Shown: positions 7,877 to 16,731, counted from the stretch's first letter. The stretch is 64,000 nucleotides of DNA from Streptomyces griseoaurantiacus (GCA_014656015.1 BNBP01000035.1:1-64000), one strand, 5' to 3'. The notes: generated from the sequence alone by a model not told the origin. Translations and numbers: made by a program.

Positions 7877-8731
7877 ATGCCCCTGGTCCCCACCGGAGAA
7901 CTGGTCTCCCGGGCCGCCGCCGCCCACGGCTGCGTCCCCGCCTTCAACGTCATCACGCTGGAGCACGCGGAGGCGATCGCGGACGGCGCGCAGGCGGCCG
8001 GACGGCCGGTGATCCTCCAGATCAGCGAGAACGCCGTGCGCTACCACGGCGGCCGGCTCGCCCCGCTGGCCCGTGCCACCGCCGCCGTGGCCGAGGCGAG
8101 CGAGGTGGAACTCGCCCTGCACCTGGACCACGCCACCGACATGGAACTGGTGCGGCAGGCCGCGGACAACGGCTTCTCCTCGGTGATGTTCGACGCGGGC
8201 GCGCTCCCCCACGACCGCAATGTCGCCGCCACCGCCGAGGCCGCCCGATGGGCGCACGAGGCCGGCCTGTGGCTGGAGGCCGAACTCGGCTACGTCGGCG
8301 GCAAGCCGGACGCTCCGGCGAGCGCCCACGCCGCCGGGGTGCGGACCGACCCCGCCGAGGCGGCCGACTACGTCGCCCGCACGGGCGTGGACGCACTCGC
8401 CGTCGCCGTCGGCAGCAGCCACGCGATGACGGAGCGCACGGCCTCGCTCGACCACGCGCTCATCTCCCGGCTGCGCGGACGCGTCCCGGTCCCGCTGGTG
8501 CTCCACGGCTCCTCGGGGGTCCCCGACGAGGACCTGCGCCGGGCGGTGGAGTCCGGCATGGCGAAGGTCAACATCGGTACGGCTCTCAACGTGGCGTTCA
8601 CGGGCGCGGTGCGCGGGGTCCTGAACGCCGAGTCCTCGCTCACCGACCCGAGGAAGTACCTGACGCCGGCCCGTGAGGCCGTGGCGAAGACGGTCGGCAC
8701 CCTGCTCGCGGTGCTGCCCGCGGGCCGCTGA
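7877..8731 (+). CDS. Class II ketose-bisphosphate aldolase (GatY/KbaY-like catalytic subunit)
   Basis: 284 aa, the usual size for GatY/KbaY/AgaY. Class II aldolase features are VPAFNVITLEHAEAI at the N-terminus, LALHLDHATD (catalytic Asp and first zinc His), LEAELGYVGG, the second zinc His region AVGSSHAM, the third zinc His in LVLHGSSGVPDEDLRRAVESGMAKVNIGTA, and DPRKYLTPAREAV near the C-terminus. It cleaves tagatose- or fructose-1,6-bisphosphate to DHAP and glyceraldehyde-3-phosphate. Its GatZ-like partner lies at 3203-4531. A hairpin in the 173-base gap suggests a separate promoter or attenuation. A clear GAGGAT site lies before the ATG. Confidence 0.9.
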   Translation: MPLVPTGELVSRAAAAHGCVPAFNVITLEHAEAIADGAQAAGRPVILQISENAVRYHGGRLAPLARATAAVAEASEVELALHLDHATDMELVRQAADNGFSSVMFDAGALPHDRNVAATAEAARWAHEAGLWLEAELGYVGGKPDAPASAHAAGVRTDPAEAADYVARTGVDALAVAVGSSHAMTERTASLDHALISRLRGRVPVPLVLHGSSGVPDEDLRRAVESGMAKVNIGTALNVAFTGAVRGVLNAESSLTDPRKYLTPAREAVAKTVGTLLAVLPAGR

Positions 8732-8747
8732 GCGCAGAGGCACCCGA

Positions 8748-8776
8748 GGGGGGCAGGGGCGCGTCCCCTGCCCCCC
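8748..8776. terminator. Bidirectional terminator
   Basis: Perfect 12-bp stem (8748-8759 GGGGGGCAGGGG with 8765-8776) and five-base loop, placed between the convergent aldolase (stop 8731) and GH78-like gene (stop at 8781). Confidence 0.8.
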
Positions 8777-8780
8777 GTTG

Positions 8781-11426
8781 TCACTTCTGCCGGAGCGACA
8801 CCGCGAACGTGTGCTTCCCGGGCCCCACGTCCGACACGGTCACCCGTCCGTCCCCGCCGGAGACCCCCTTGACGTGTCCGCGCTTCCCGTCCCACAGGAG
8901 GCGCCCTCCGGCGCGCACGACCACGTCCCGTCCGCCGGTCGGAAGCGCCACGCTCCCCCGGGTCCTCGCGGGCACGCGCACCGTCAGCGAGAACTCCCCG
9001 CCCGTCTGCGTCCACTCCACTCCCAGTCCTCCGTGAGGCGTGGGCAGTTCGCCCTGTGCCCACGCCACGTCGCCCGGGTGCGGCCGCACCTCCCAGGTCG
9101 CGTAGCCCGGTGACAGCGGAGACGCGCCGAGCAACTGGTGGGTGAGCGCGGGCAGTACCCCGGTGGACCAGCCGTGGGCCATGCTCGTGTACGCCCCCTC
9201 GTACAGGGAGCCGCCCGGCCCGATGCCCTCCCAGTTCGTGATGCCGGGGTCGTGGCGGTCCATCCAGTCGTAGGTGCGCCGGATCTGGTCCAGTGCCGAG
9301 TCGGCCCGGCCGCTCAGGAAGCGGGCGACGATCTCCGGGTAGGACGTGAAGGCGTACACCCGCTGGGAGGCGTCGGCGAACAGGGTGTCGTTGTCCATGA
9401 ACGCGTTGCCGTAGGGCCGCCGTGTCGTGGCGTCGAGGTGGGCGAGCGCGGAGGCGGCCCGGTCGGCCCCGGCCACCCCGGCGACCACGGCCAGGGCGTT
9501 GCCGTCCTGGGCGTGGCGCACGGCACCGGTCCCGGAGTCGAGATAGGCGCCGGCGGAGGCGTCCCACAGGTGCGCGTTGACCGCCTCGGCGACGGTGTCC
9601 GCCCGCTCGCGCCAGCGGTCGGCATCGGCGCCGTGGCCGAGCCAGTCGGCCAGCCTGGCGGCGTCGTTCAGGGCCTGCACGTAGAGGACGTTGTAGTAGG
9701 TGACCCGTCCGGTGCGGCCGAGGAAGGCGTAGTCGCCGTAGCCGCCGGTGTCGTTGAGTCCCTTGCTGAGCAGTCCGGCGGAGTCGGTGACGCTCGGGTA
9801 CCAGGTGTCCAGCACCTTCACCAGGTTCGGGTAGGTGCGGGAGGCGTAGGCGCGGTCCCCGGTGTAGAGGACGTAGTCCCAGCCGCAGGTGACCCACCAC
9901 AGCGGATAGTCGAAGAGCGGGAGGGTGTAGCCGCTGATGGAGGCCGGGGGGATCCAGCCGTCGGACCGCTGGTGGTCGGCGAGGTCGACCAGGACGTTGC
10001 GGGCCGCCGCCGCGGTGTCGTCGTGCGTCAGGTACAGGGTCCGCGCGGAGACGGCGAGGTCGCCCACGTACGGGTCGCGGTCGCGCTTGGCCCCGTCGTG
10101 CAGGACGAGCTTGCCCTCCAGGGTGTCGCTCCAGGCGTTCCTGGGGTCGACGTCGTCGCGGCGGAAGGTGTCGGTGACGAGTTCGTTGGTGTACGAGGCC
10201 CCGTACCAGAAACGATTCAAGTCGTCCTCGGAGCACAGGAACCAGCCGCGGTAGGTGCTCGGGGTGCCGAGGTAGGCGGTGAAGTCGAGGCTGACGGAGT
10301 CGATGTCGACCCTGCCCCACGGCTGGGCCACGGGGGCGTCGGAGGCCAGGGCGTCCAGGGTGATGCGGAGGTACCGGAAGCCGTGCAGCCCGTCGGCGAA
10401 GACCTTGCCGTCGCGCTGGAATCCCTTGGTGTCCTTCCAGTGGGCGCCGGCGGCGGGGACGGCGAACTGGTCGGTGCCCCGGCCGGTGCCGCCGGCCTGG
10501 TCGGACCGGGTGAAGTCGGAGCGGTCGGTGAGGAACTCCCGCGTCTCGGAGAACGCGAGCCGCACACCCGGGGAGTTGGCGGAGGCGCCGGTGAAGCGGA
10601 TGTCGGGGTGGCCGACGACCACCTTGCCGAAGTCGACGGTCACACTCGGCGGCGCGGCGGGCTCGACCGCCTCGGGCCACACCTCGTTGACGCGGGTGAA
10701 GACGCCCTTGCCGGTGTCCTGCGCGGCCGTGACGGTCAGGCGCAGCCGGTCGGTGGTGACCGTGCGGGAGAAGGGGACCGCACACTGGACGACATCGTTG
10801 TCGGCGACGGTGGCGACGGTCTCCCAGCCGCCGCCCTGGCGGCCCGCCTCGACGGTGAACGCGGTGGGCACGCCGTCGGCGTTGGAGACGACCGTGATGC
10901 CGGACAGTTCGATCGGGGCCGGCACGGTGAGGGTGAGGACGTCGGGGAAGCCCCGCTCGGTGTCGTCGTTCCAGAAGGTTTCCGGGTCGCCGTCGATCGC
11001 GTTGGCCGCGTCGTAGGTGCGGTGGTTGCCGTCGTTGCCGTTGTTCGGGGCGTGCGCGGAGGATGCCTCGGCGGTGGTGCCCTCGGGCCAGCGGGGCGCG
11101 GCCTTCGGCTGCGGCCGGCGCAGCACGGTTCTGCCGCCACCTGGGCGCAGCAGGGCCTCGGGGTCGCTCACGTCGCCGGTGGACTCCGTGATGCGCACGG
11201 GGCGCACGGTGGTGGAGGCGGGGGCCTGGACGTAGCGGTGCCAGTCGCCGCGGCGGGGGCCGGCCGCGCGGGCGGGGGGACGGGCGCCGGCGGCCCCGGA
11301 TTCCGGGCCGGCGGCGGTGGCGGCCTGTGCGGGGCGGGCCGCGGCGAGGGCGGTCAGGGTGAGGGCACCGGCGGTGACGACCGTGCGCCGTCGGGGTCCT
11401 CGGTCGTGCGTGCGGTTCTCGGGCAT
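8781..11426 (-). CDS. Secreted alpha-L-rhamnosidase-like six-hairpin glycosidase (GH78 type) with F5/8C domain
   Basis: 881 aa, ATG at 11426 with GAGGTGAG upstream. The N-terminus has twin arginines (RRRTVVTAGALTLTALAAARPAQA), a Tat-like signal. Residues about 120-230 look like an F5/8 type C/CBM32 lectin domain (AIDGDPETFWND, LTLTVPAPIELSGITVV, RLTVTAA). The catalytic part (about 380-760) is an (alpha/alpha)6 barrel with LHDGAKRDRDPYVGDLAV, SGYTLPLFDYPLWWV, TNWEGIGPGG and AYTSMAHGWSTGV, followed by a C-terminal beta-sandwich. GH78 enzymes release terminal L-rhamnose from plant or microbial glycans. Family assignment rests on motifs, so a related six-hairpin activity is possible. A LacI-type operator lies 43 bases upstream. 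Confidence 0.8.
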   Translation of the reverse strand: MPENRTHDRGPRRRTVVTAGALTLTALAAARPAQAATAAGPESGAAGARPPARAAGPRRGDWHRYVQAPASTTVRPVRITESTGDVSDPEALLRPGGGRTVLRRPQPKAAPRWPEGTTAEASSAHAPNNGNDGNHRTYDAANAIDGDPETFWNDDTERGFPDVLTLTVPAPIELSGITVVSNADGVPTAFTVEAGRQGGGWETVATVADNDVVQCAVPFSRTVTTDRLRLTVTAAQDTGKGVFTRVNEVWPEAVEPAAPPSVTVDFGKVVVGHPDIRFTGASANSPGVRLAFSETREFLTDRSDFTRSDQAGGTGRGTDQFAVPAAGAHWKDTKGFQRDGKVFADGLHGFRYLRITLDALASDAPVAQPWGRVDIDSVSLDFTAYLGTPSTYRGWFLCSEDDLNRFWYGASYTNELVTDTFRRDDVDPRNAWSDTLEGKLVLHDGAKRDRDPYVGDLAVSARTLYLTHDDTAAAARNVLVDLADHQRSDGWIPPASISGYTLPLFDYPLWWVTCGWDYVLYTGDRAYASRTYPNLVKVLDTWYPSVTDSAGLLSKGLNDTGGYGDYAFLGRTGRVTYYNVLYVQALNDAARLADWLGHGADADRWRERADTVAEAVNAHLWDASAGAYLDSGTGAVRHAQDGNALAVVAGVAGADRAASALAHLDATTRRPYGNAFMDNDTLFADASQRVYAFTSYPEIVARFLSGRADSALDQIRRTYDWMDRHDPGITNWEGIGPGGSLYEGAYTSMAHGWSTGVLPALTHQLLGASPLSPGYATWEVRPHPGDVAWAQGELPTPHGGLGVEWTQTGGEFSLTVRVPARTRGSVALPTGGRDVVVRAGGRLLWDGKRGHVKGVSGGDGRVTVSDVGPGKHTFAVSLRQK

Positions 11427-11468
11427 CGCGGCTCACCTCACGGAGCGGACAGGGTGGAAACGTACGGC

Positions 11469-11486
11469 GTTTGAAACGTTTCATAC
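11469..11486. promoter_or_regulatory. LacI-type operator upstream of the GH78-like gene
   Basis: An 18-bp palindrome with one mismatched pair around a perfect core TGAAACGTTTCA (11472-11483), central CG as in LacI/GalR operators. It lies between the start of the leftward GH78-like gene (11426) and the rightward MMPL gene (11660), nearer the former. No lacI gene is in the window, so the regulator must be elsewhere. Confidence 0.6.
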
Positions 11487-11659
11487 GACGCGGGCGACGC
11501 GAACGTATACCAGAACGGCCGAGGCGTACAGGGGGTGCGCCGGGCCCGTCGTACTACGGATTCAGTAGCGGCGACTGCCGACAGGCGTACGACGACACGG
11601 CGGGGTGCGCCCCGGGAGGCTGGGCCGACCACCCGCACCAGATGGGGAGAGCTCCTGCC

Positions 11660-13921
11660 GTGGCCATATTCCTTCACCGAGTGGGCCGGATCGCCTTCCG
11701 GCACCGCTGGTACGTCGTCCTGGTCTGGGCGGCCGTGCTCGCCCTCGCCGGATTCGGGGCGCTCAGCGCGCCCAAGGCGTCCGACGAGGGCTTCTCCATG
11801 CCCGGCATCGAGTCGCAGAAGGCCTTCGACCTGATGGAACAGCGGTTCCCCGGGACCGCGGCCGACGGGGCGAGCGCCCGCGTCGTGTTCGTCGCGCCGG
11901 ACGGGGAGCGCATCGACGCCGGCGGGAACAGGAGGGCGGTCGAGGCGGCCGTCGCCTCGCTGGCCGAGGGCCCCCAGGCCGTGAGCGCCTCCGACCCGTT
12001 CCGCGCGAAGGCGCTGAGCGAGGACGGCCGGACGGCGTATGCGACGGTCACGTACGAGGCCGGCCCCAAGGACCTCACGGAGGCCGCCCGGGACCGGCTG
12101 AAGGGCGCCGTCGAGGACGCCCGGGGGGCGGGGCTGACCGTCGAGGTGGGCGGGAAGGCCCTGGACGAGGGCGGCGGGCCGGGCGGGACGGCCGAGGCGA
12201 CCGGTGTCGCGGTGGCCGCCCTGGTCCTGCTCGTCACCTTCGGCTCGCTCGCCGCGGCCGGGCTGCCGCTGCTGACCGCCCTGATCGGCGTCGGGGTCAG
12301 CCTGGCGTCCATCCTGACGCTGGCCCACGCCCTGCACCTGGCCGCGACGACGAGCATCCTGGCGATGATGCTGGGCCTCGCCGTCGGCATCGACTACGCC
12401 CTGTTCGTCGTCTCCCGCTACCGCGAGGAGCGCTCCCGGGGCCACGAGCCCCGGGAGGCGGCCGCTGTCGCGGCCGGCACGGCCGGCTCGGCGGTGGTGT
12501 TCGCCGGGCTGACGGTGGTCATCGCGCTGGCCGGGCTGTCGGTGGTGGGCATCCCGATGCTCACCAAGATGGGCCTGGCCGCGTCCGGCGCGGTCACCGT
12601 CGCCGTGCTGATCGCCCTCACCCTGGTCCCGGCGCTCCTCGGGTTCTGGCCGAACGCCGTCCTCACCCGGCGGGCCCGCGCGGGCCGGGCGGGCGGCACG
12701 GGCGGCACGGGCGGCGGACGGAGCGCCAGGGACGACGCGCCGAAGGACGCCACGGAGGGCTGGGGCACCCGCTGGGCGCGGTTCGTGCTGCGGCGTCCGC
12801 TGCCCGTGCTCCTCCTGGGCGTGGTGGGCCTCGGCGCCCTCGCGCTGCCGATGACGGACCTGCGGCTCGGCAACCCCGGGGACGAGGCCAAGCCGGTCTC
12901 CACCACCGAGCGCCGGGCTTACGATGCCCTCGCCGAGGCGTTCGGCCCCGGCTTCAACGGGCCCCTGACCATCGTCGTGGACGCCCGTGGCACAAAGGAC
13001 GCCAGGGATGCCGTCAGGACCGTCGCACGGCGGATCGGCGACACCGGGGGAATCGTCTCCGTCTCCCCCGCGCGCTTCAACGAGGCGGGCGACACGGCCG
13101 TCTTCCAGGCGGTGCCGTCCACGGCGCCGACCGACGAAAGGACCAAGGACCTGGTCACGTCCATCCGCGAGGAACGGCCGGAGATCGTGTCGGGGACCGG
13201 GGTGACGTTCGCCGTCACCGGCACCACCGCCCTCGACATCGACATCGCCGGGAAGGTGCAGTCCGCCCTGGTTCCCTATCTGACCGTTGTCGTGGGCCTC
13301 GCGGTCGTCCTCCTGCTGCTGGTGTTCCGGTCCCTCCTGGTCCCGCTGAAGGCGGCCGCCGGTTACCTGCTGTCGGTGCTGGCCTCGCTCGGCGTGGTCG
13401 TCCTCGTCTTCCAGCAGGGGCACGGCGCCGGGCTGCTGGGCGCGGAGCACACCGGCCCGATCATGAGCCTGATGCCGATCTTCCTGGTGGGGATCGTCTT
13501 CGGCCTGGCCATGGACTACGAGGTCTTCCTCGTCTCCCGGATGCGCGAGGCATACGTCCGCGGCCGGACACCCGGCGAGTCGGTCACCGAGGGGTTCCGG
13601 CACAGTGCGCGGGTCGTGGCCGCCGCCGCGCTGATCATGGTCGCGGTCTTCGCCGGGTTCGTCAGCGAGGACGACTCCATGATCAAGATGATCGGGTTCG
13701 GGCTCGCCTCGGCCGTCCTGCTCGACGCCTTCGTGGTACGGATGGCGCTCGTGCCCGCCGTCCTCGCACTCCTCGGCCACCGTGCCTGGTGGCTGCCGGC
13801 CCGGCTGGACCGGCTGCTGCCCCGCGTCGACGTGGAGGGCGAGGCACTGCACCGGCGGCCGGCCGGGACGGACACCCCGCCGTCGGGGACGGTGGACCCA
13901 CGGGAGGTGTCCCGCACCTGA
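11660..13921 (+). CDS. MMPL family membrane transporter
   Basis: 753 aa from the GTG at 11660 (VAIFLHRVGRIAFRHRW), chosen for the GGGGAGA nine bases upstream; the frame is open further upstream but that part is non-homologous. It has 12 predicted membrane helices in two MMPL repeats, each with an extracytoplasmic loop of about 150-200 residues. The repeats share LGLAVGIDYALFVVSRYREE (first) and FGLAMDYEVFLVSRMREAYVRG (second), the RND-type proton-relay helix motif. A glycine-rich cytoplasmic linker joins the halves. MMPL proteins export lipids, siderophores or drugs. The next operon is a two-component system, which may control it. The gene ends in a strong terminator. Confidence 0.88.
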   Translation: MAIFLHRVGRIAFRHRWYVVLVWAAVLALAGFGALSAPKASDEGFSMPGIESQKAFDLMEQRFPGTAADGASARVVFVAPDGERIDAGGNRRAVEAAVASLAEGPQAVSASDPFRAKALSEDGRTAYATVTYEAGPKDLTEAARDRLKGAVEDARGAGLTVEVGGKALDEGGGPGGTAEATGVAVAALVLLVTFGSLAAAGLPLLTALIGVGVSLASILTLAHALHLAATTSILAMMLGLAVGIDYALFVVSRYREERSRGHEPREAAAVAAGTAGSAVVFAGLTVVIALAGLSVVGIPMLTKMGLAASGAVTVAVLIALTLVPALLGFWPNAVLTRRARAGRAGGTGGTGGGRSARDDAPKDATEGWGTRWARFVLRRPLPVLLLGVVGLGALALPMTDLRLGNPGDEAKPVSTTERRAYDALAEAFGPGFNGPLTIVVDARGTKDARDAVRTVARRIGDTGGIVSVSPARFNEAGDTAVFQAVPSTAPTDERTKDLVTSIREERPEIVSGTGVTFAVTGTTALDIDIAGKVQSALVPYLTVVVGLAVVLLLLVFRSLLVPLKAAAGYLLSVLASLGVVVLVFQQGHGAGLLGAEHTGPIMSLMPIFLVGIVFGLAMDYEVFLVSRMREAYVRGRTPGESVTEGFRHSARVVAAAALIMVAVFAGFVSEDDSMIKMIGFGLASAVLLDAFVVRMALVPAVLALLGHRAWWLPARLDRLLPRVDVEGEALHRRPAGTDTPPSGTVDPREVSRT

Positions 13922-13932
13922 CCCCCTCACCA

Positions 13933-13968
13933 GCCGTCCGCCGGGGGCGCCCACCCCCGGCGGACGGC
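13933..13968 (+). terminator. Terminator after MMPL gene
   Basis: Perfect 15-bp stem (13933-13947 with 13954-13968, arm GCCGTCCGCCGGGGG) and a six-base loop, starting 12 bases after the MMPL stop. Confidence 0.8.
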
Positions 13969-14019
13969 GCGCCGCGATTCTCACCACACACACCACACAC
14001 ACGCGGCACACACCACACA

Positions 14020-14058
14020 GCACGCAGCACGCAGCACGCAGCACGCAGCACGCAGCAC
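14020..14058 (+). repeat. Tandem GCACGCA heptamer repeat in leader of sensor kinase gene
   Basis: Five perfect tandem copies of GCACGCA (14020-14054) and a partial sixth, preceded from about 13981 by a CA-rich stretch (CACAC, CACCACACA). It ends 13 bases before the kinase ATG, which has CCGGAGAAC as ribosome binding site. A 7-bp unit in a leader could vary in copy number by slippage. Confidence 0.85.
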
Positions 14059-14071
14059 CGACCGGAGAACC

Positions 14072-15382
14072 ATGAGCGACAGCCCCGCGCACGCCACCGG
14101 CCGTTTCGGCCCTGACCGTTTCGGCCACGACCGGCTCGGCCACGACCGCTTCGGGCAGTACGCCGACCGTCATCCGCGCGTCGTCGACACCTTCCTGGTA
14201 CTGGCGCTCGTGGGCTGCGCGGTCGCGGGCAGCGGTCTCACCAGGCCCGGCGTCACCTCCCCCGGGCAGAACGCCACCGTGCTGTCCGTCATGGGGGTCG
14301 CGGGTCTCAGTCTGTTCGGGCACCGGATCCTCCCGCGCACCGTCTCCGCGGTGAACGCGGTGTGCGTCGTGGTCGTCACCGCGCTGGGGTATGTGCTGAC
14401 CCCACTGCTGCTGGCCCCCGCCATGGCCGCGACGTACTGGCTGAGCACGCACGCCGGCCCACGGACCGCGCGCCTGCACAGCCTCGTCACGGCGGCGGCG
14501 CTGACGGTCACCTCGGCGGTGTTCGACCCCGCCTTCGCCTCCTCTCCCGTCCCCCGTACCGTCGGCTACTGCTTCTGGCTGCTGCTGCCGCTCGCCGCCG
14601 GCAGCATGACCCGGCTGCGACGCGCCTATCTGGCCTCGGTGCAGGCCCGTGCCGAGTACGCCGAGCGGACCCGCGAGGAGGAGGCACGGCTGCGGGTCGC
14701 CGAGGAGCGCCTGCGCATCGCCCGCGAACTGCACGACGTCGTCGCCCACCACCTGGCCCTGGCCAACGCCCAGGCCGGTACGGCCGCCCACTTCGCGCTC
14801 ACCGATCCGCCCCGTACCAAGGAGATCCTGACCGGGCTGAGCGACACCACGTCCTCCGCGCTGCGCGAACTGAAGTCCATGCTGGGGCTGTTGCGTCACG
14901 ACGGTGGCCCCGAGGCCGGGACGCTCGCCCCCTCCCCGGGCCTCGCCCGCCTGGACGAACTGGTCGCGACGTGCGCGGTGGCCGGGCTCACCGTCTCGGT
15001 CACCACGACGGGCGAGCCGCGTCCGCTCACCTCCGGGGTCGACCTGACCGCGTTCCGCATCGTCCAGGAGGCGCTCACCAACGCCACCAAGCACGCCGCC
15101 ACCGACTCGGCGCACGTGCGTCTCGCCTACGAGGAGTCCCGCCTGCTGATCACCGTCACCAACGGCGAGCCGCCCGGGGCCGCGAAGGTCCCGCCCGGCG
15201 CGCCGGGCCGGGGCTTCGGCATCATGGGCATGCGCGAACGGGCCCGCACCGTGGGCGGCGAGTTCCACGCGGGCCCCCGTCCGGGCGGCGGCTTCGAGGT
15301 GGCGACGAGTCTGCCGCTGCCGCCTGCCGCGCCCGAAGCGGCCCCGCACGGCGCGGGCGACGCGACAGGGGAGGACGCATGA
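14072..15382 (+). CDS. NarL-type sensor histidine kinase
   Basis: 436 aa. The N-terminal 30 residues carry an imperfect repeat of the form RFGPD / RFGHD / RLGHD / RFGQY. About six hydrophobic segments follow (residues 35-190). The HisKA_3 dimerisation helix RIARELHDVVAHHLALANAQAG has the phospho-accepting His near residue 221. The HATPase_c domain (about 320-425) has VQEALTNATKHA (N box) and GFGIMGMRERA (G box). It phosphorylates the response regulator encoded next, with which it overlaps by four bases. The input signal is unknown. Expression may be affected by the heptamer repeat just upstream. Confidence 0.9.
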   Translation: MSDSPAHATGRFGPDRFGHDRLGHDRFGQYADRHPRVVDTFLVLALVGCAVAGSGLTRPGVTSPGQNATVLSVMGVAGLSLFGHRILPRTVSAVNAVCVVVVTALGYVLTPLLLAPAMAATYWLSTHAGPRTARLHSLVTAAALTVTSAVFDPAFASSPVPRTVGYCFWLLLPLAAGSMTRLRRAYLASVQARAEYAERTREEEARLRVAEERLRIARELHDVVAHHLALANAQAGTAAHFALTDPPRTKEILTGLSDTTSSALRELKSMLGLLRHDGGPEAGTLAPSPGLARLDELVATCAVAGLTVSVTTTGEPRPLTSGVDLTAFRIVQEALTNATKHAATDSAHVRLAYEESRLLITVTNGEPPGAAKVPPGAPGRGFGIMGMRERARTVGGEFHAGPRPGGGFEVATSLPLPPAAPEAAPHGAGDATGEDA

Positions 15383-16080
15383 CCGTCAGAGTGCTGCTCG
15401 CCGACGATCAGGCCCTGCTCCGGGCCACGTTCCGGATGCTGATCGACTCCTGCGAGGACATGACCGTGGTCGGTGAGGCCTCCGACGGCGCGGAGGCGGT
15501 GGACCTGGCACGGGCCACCCGCCCCGACATCGTCCTGATGGACATCCGCATGCCGGGCACGGACGGGCTCGCCGCCACGTCGGTCCTGTGCGCCGACCCG
15601 GACCTGTCGGCCACCCGCGTCCTCATCCTGACCACCTTCGAGACCGAGGAGTACGTGGCCCGGGCCCTGCACGCCGGTGCCAGCGGTTTCCTCGGCAAGG
15701 ACGTCACGACCGACACCCTGCTCGCCGGCCTGCGCACCGTCGCCTCCGGGGAGGCGCTGCTGTCCCCCGCCGCCACGCGCACCCTCATCGCGAACTTCCT
15801 GATGAGCCCCTCCCCCGGCGCGCAACTCGCCTCGCCGAAGCGGCTGTCGGAACTCACCGCCCGTGAACGCGAGACCATGGCGATGGCCGCCGAGGGGATG
15901 TCCAACAGCGAGATCGCCGAGGCGCTCGTCCTCAGCCCGCTGACCGTCCGCACCCACATCTACCGGGCGATGGCGAAGCTGGGCGCCCGGGACCGTGCCC
16001 AGCTCGTCGTCATCGCCTACCAGACGGGGCTCGTGCGGGTGACCCGCCCGGCGCCCGGGCCCGGTCCGGGCACACCGTAG
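15379..16080 (+). CDS. NarL/FixJ family response regulator
   Basis: 233 aa. The receiver domain (1-120) has acidic residues at LLADDQ, the phospho-accepting Asp55 in VLMDIRMPG, Thr in LILTTFETEEYV and Lys in GFLGKDV. The LuxR-type HTH (about 165-225) reads LTARERETMAMAAEGMSNSEIAEALVLSPLTVRTHIYRAMAKLGARDRAQLVV. It is a DNA-binding activator or repressor driven by the adjacent kinase; the MMPL exporter gene directly upstream is a plausible target. The gene ends at a palindromic terminator. Confidence 0.93.
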   Translation: MTVRVLLADDQALLRATFRMLIDSCEDMTVVGEASDGAEAVDLARATRPDIVLMDIRMPGTDGLAATSVLCADPDLSATRVLILTTFETEEYVARALHAGASGFLGKDVTTDTLLAGLRTVASGEALLSPAATRTLIANFLMSPSPGAQLASPKRLSELTARERETMAMAAEGMSNSEIAEALVLSPLTVRTHIYRAMAKLGARDRAQLVVIAYQTGLVRVTRPAPGPGPGTP

Positions 16081-16102
16081 GCGGGCCCGGACCGGGCCCG
16101 CC
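16080..16102. terminator. Bidirectional terminator
   Basis: Inverted repeat GGCGGGCCCGG / CCGGGCCCGCC around a single base, between the response regulator stop (16080) and the convergent SDR stop (16106). The loop must open a few pairs to form. Confidence 0.6.
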
Positions 16103-16105
16103 GGA

Positions 16106-16705
16106 TCATCGGACGCGGTACGTCCGGCCCGTCCCGGCGCCCTCGACGGAGCGGACGTAGGCCGTCGCCACGCGGGAGACGGGGGCCGGTTCGACGCCGG
16201 GGAAGAGGGGGCCGTAGGCCGCCAGGGACTCCTCGACGACCGTGGGGCTGACCACGTTGATCCGCCGTGGCGGAAGTTCGATCGCCGCGGCGCGGACATA
16301 GGCCTCCACCGCGCCGTTGGCCGCCGCCGCGGCCGCGCTCGCCGGTATGGGCTCCTCGGCCAGGATGCCGCTCACCAGGGTGAAGGAGCCGTTCGGCGCC
16401 ACGTGCCGGATGCCCTGGCGGACCAGGTCCATCTGGGCGAGCACCTTGCCGCGGAAGGTCCGCAGCGCGTCCTCGGGTGTCAGTTCGCCGAGGGGACGGA
16501 ACACCGCCTCGCCCGCCGCGACCGCCACCGCGTCCAGTGGGCCCGCCTGTGCGTACAGCCGGGTGACCGCCTCGGGGTCGGTCACGTCGGCGACCAGGTC
16601 GCCGCCCGAGCGGCCGACGCCGATCACCTCGTGCCCGCGCTCCACCAGTGTCCGGCGCACGGCACCGCCCAGTGTGCCGCCCGCGCCGATCAGGAGAATC
16701 CTCAC
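16106..16705 (-). CDS. Short-chain dehydrogenase/reductase (atypical, 199 aa)
   Basis: 199 aa from the GTG at 16705 (VRILLIGAGGTLGGAVRRTL). The nucleotide-binding motif LIGAGGTLGG is present; the usual YxxxK is replaced by a region VEAYVRAAAIELPPRRINVVSPTVVEESL, in which the Tyr is followed by Val-Arg rather than xxxK. This matches the small SDRs of the YtfG-like/KR group in actinomycetes, where the active-site Lys is poorly conserved. It is divergent from the LysR gene at 16887 and is probably its target. Substrate unknown. Confidence 0.82.
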   Translation of the reverse strand: MRILLIGAGGTLGGAVRRTLVERGHEVIGVGRSGGDLVADVTDPEAVTRLYAQAGPLDAVAVAAGEAVFRPLGELTPEDALRTFRGKVLAQMDLVRQGIRHVAPNGSFTLVSGILAEEPIPASAAAAAANGAVEAYVRAAAIELPPRRINVVSPTVVEESLAAYGPLFPGVEPAPVSRVATAYVRSVEGAGTGRTYRVR

Positions 16706-16731
16706 GCTCCACCGTTCCTCATGGTCGAAAA

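Noticed and set aside
14020..14058. CRISPR array
   Set aside because: Units are 7 bp with no spacers; it is a simple tandem repeat. The same applies to the 15-bp and 30-bp repeats.
11438..15349. 1303-codon open frame on the minus strand
   Set aside because: It is antisense to the MMPL and kinase genes; the protein is Arg/Gly/His-rich with no domain. Typical GC-rich shadow.
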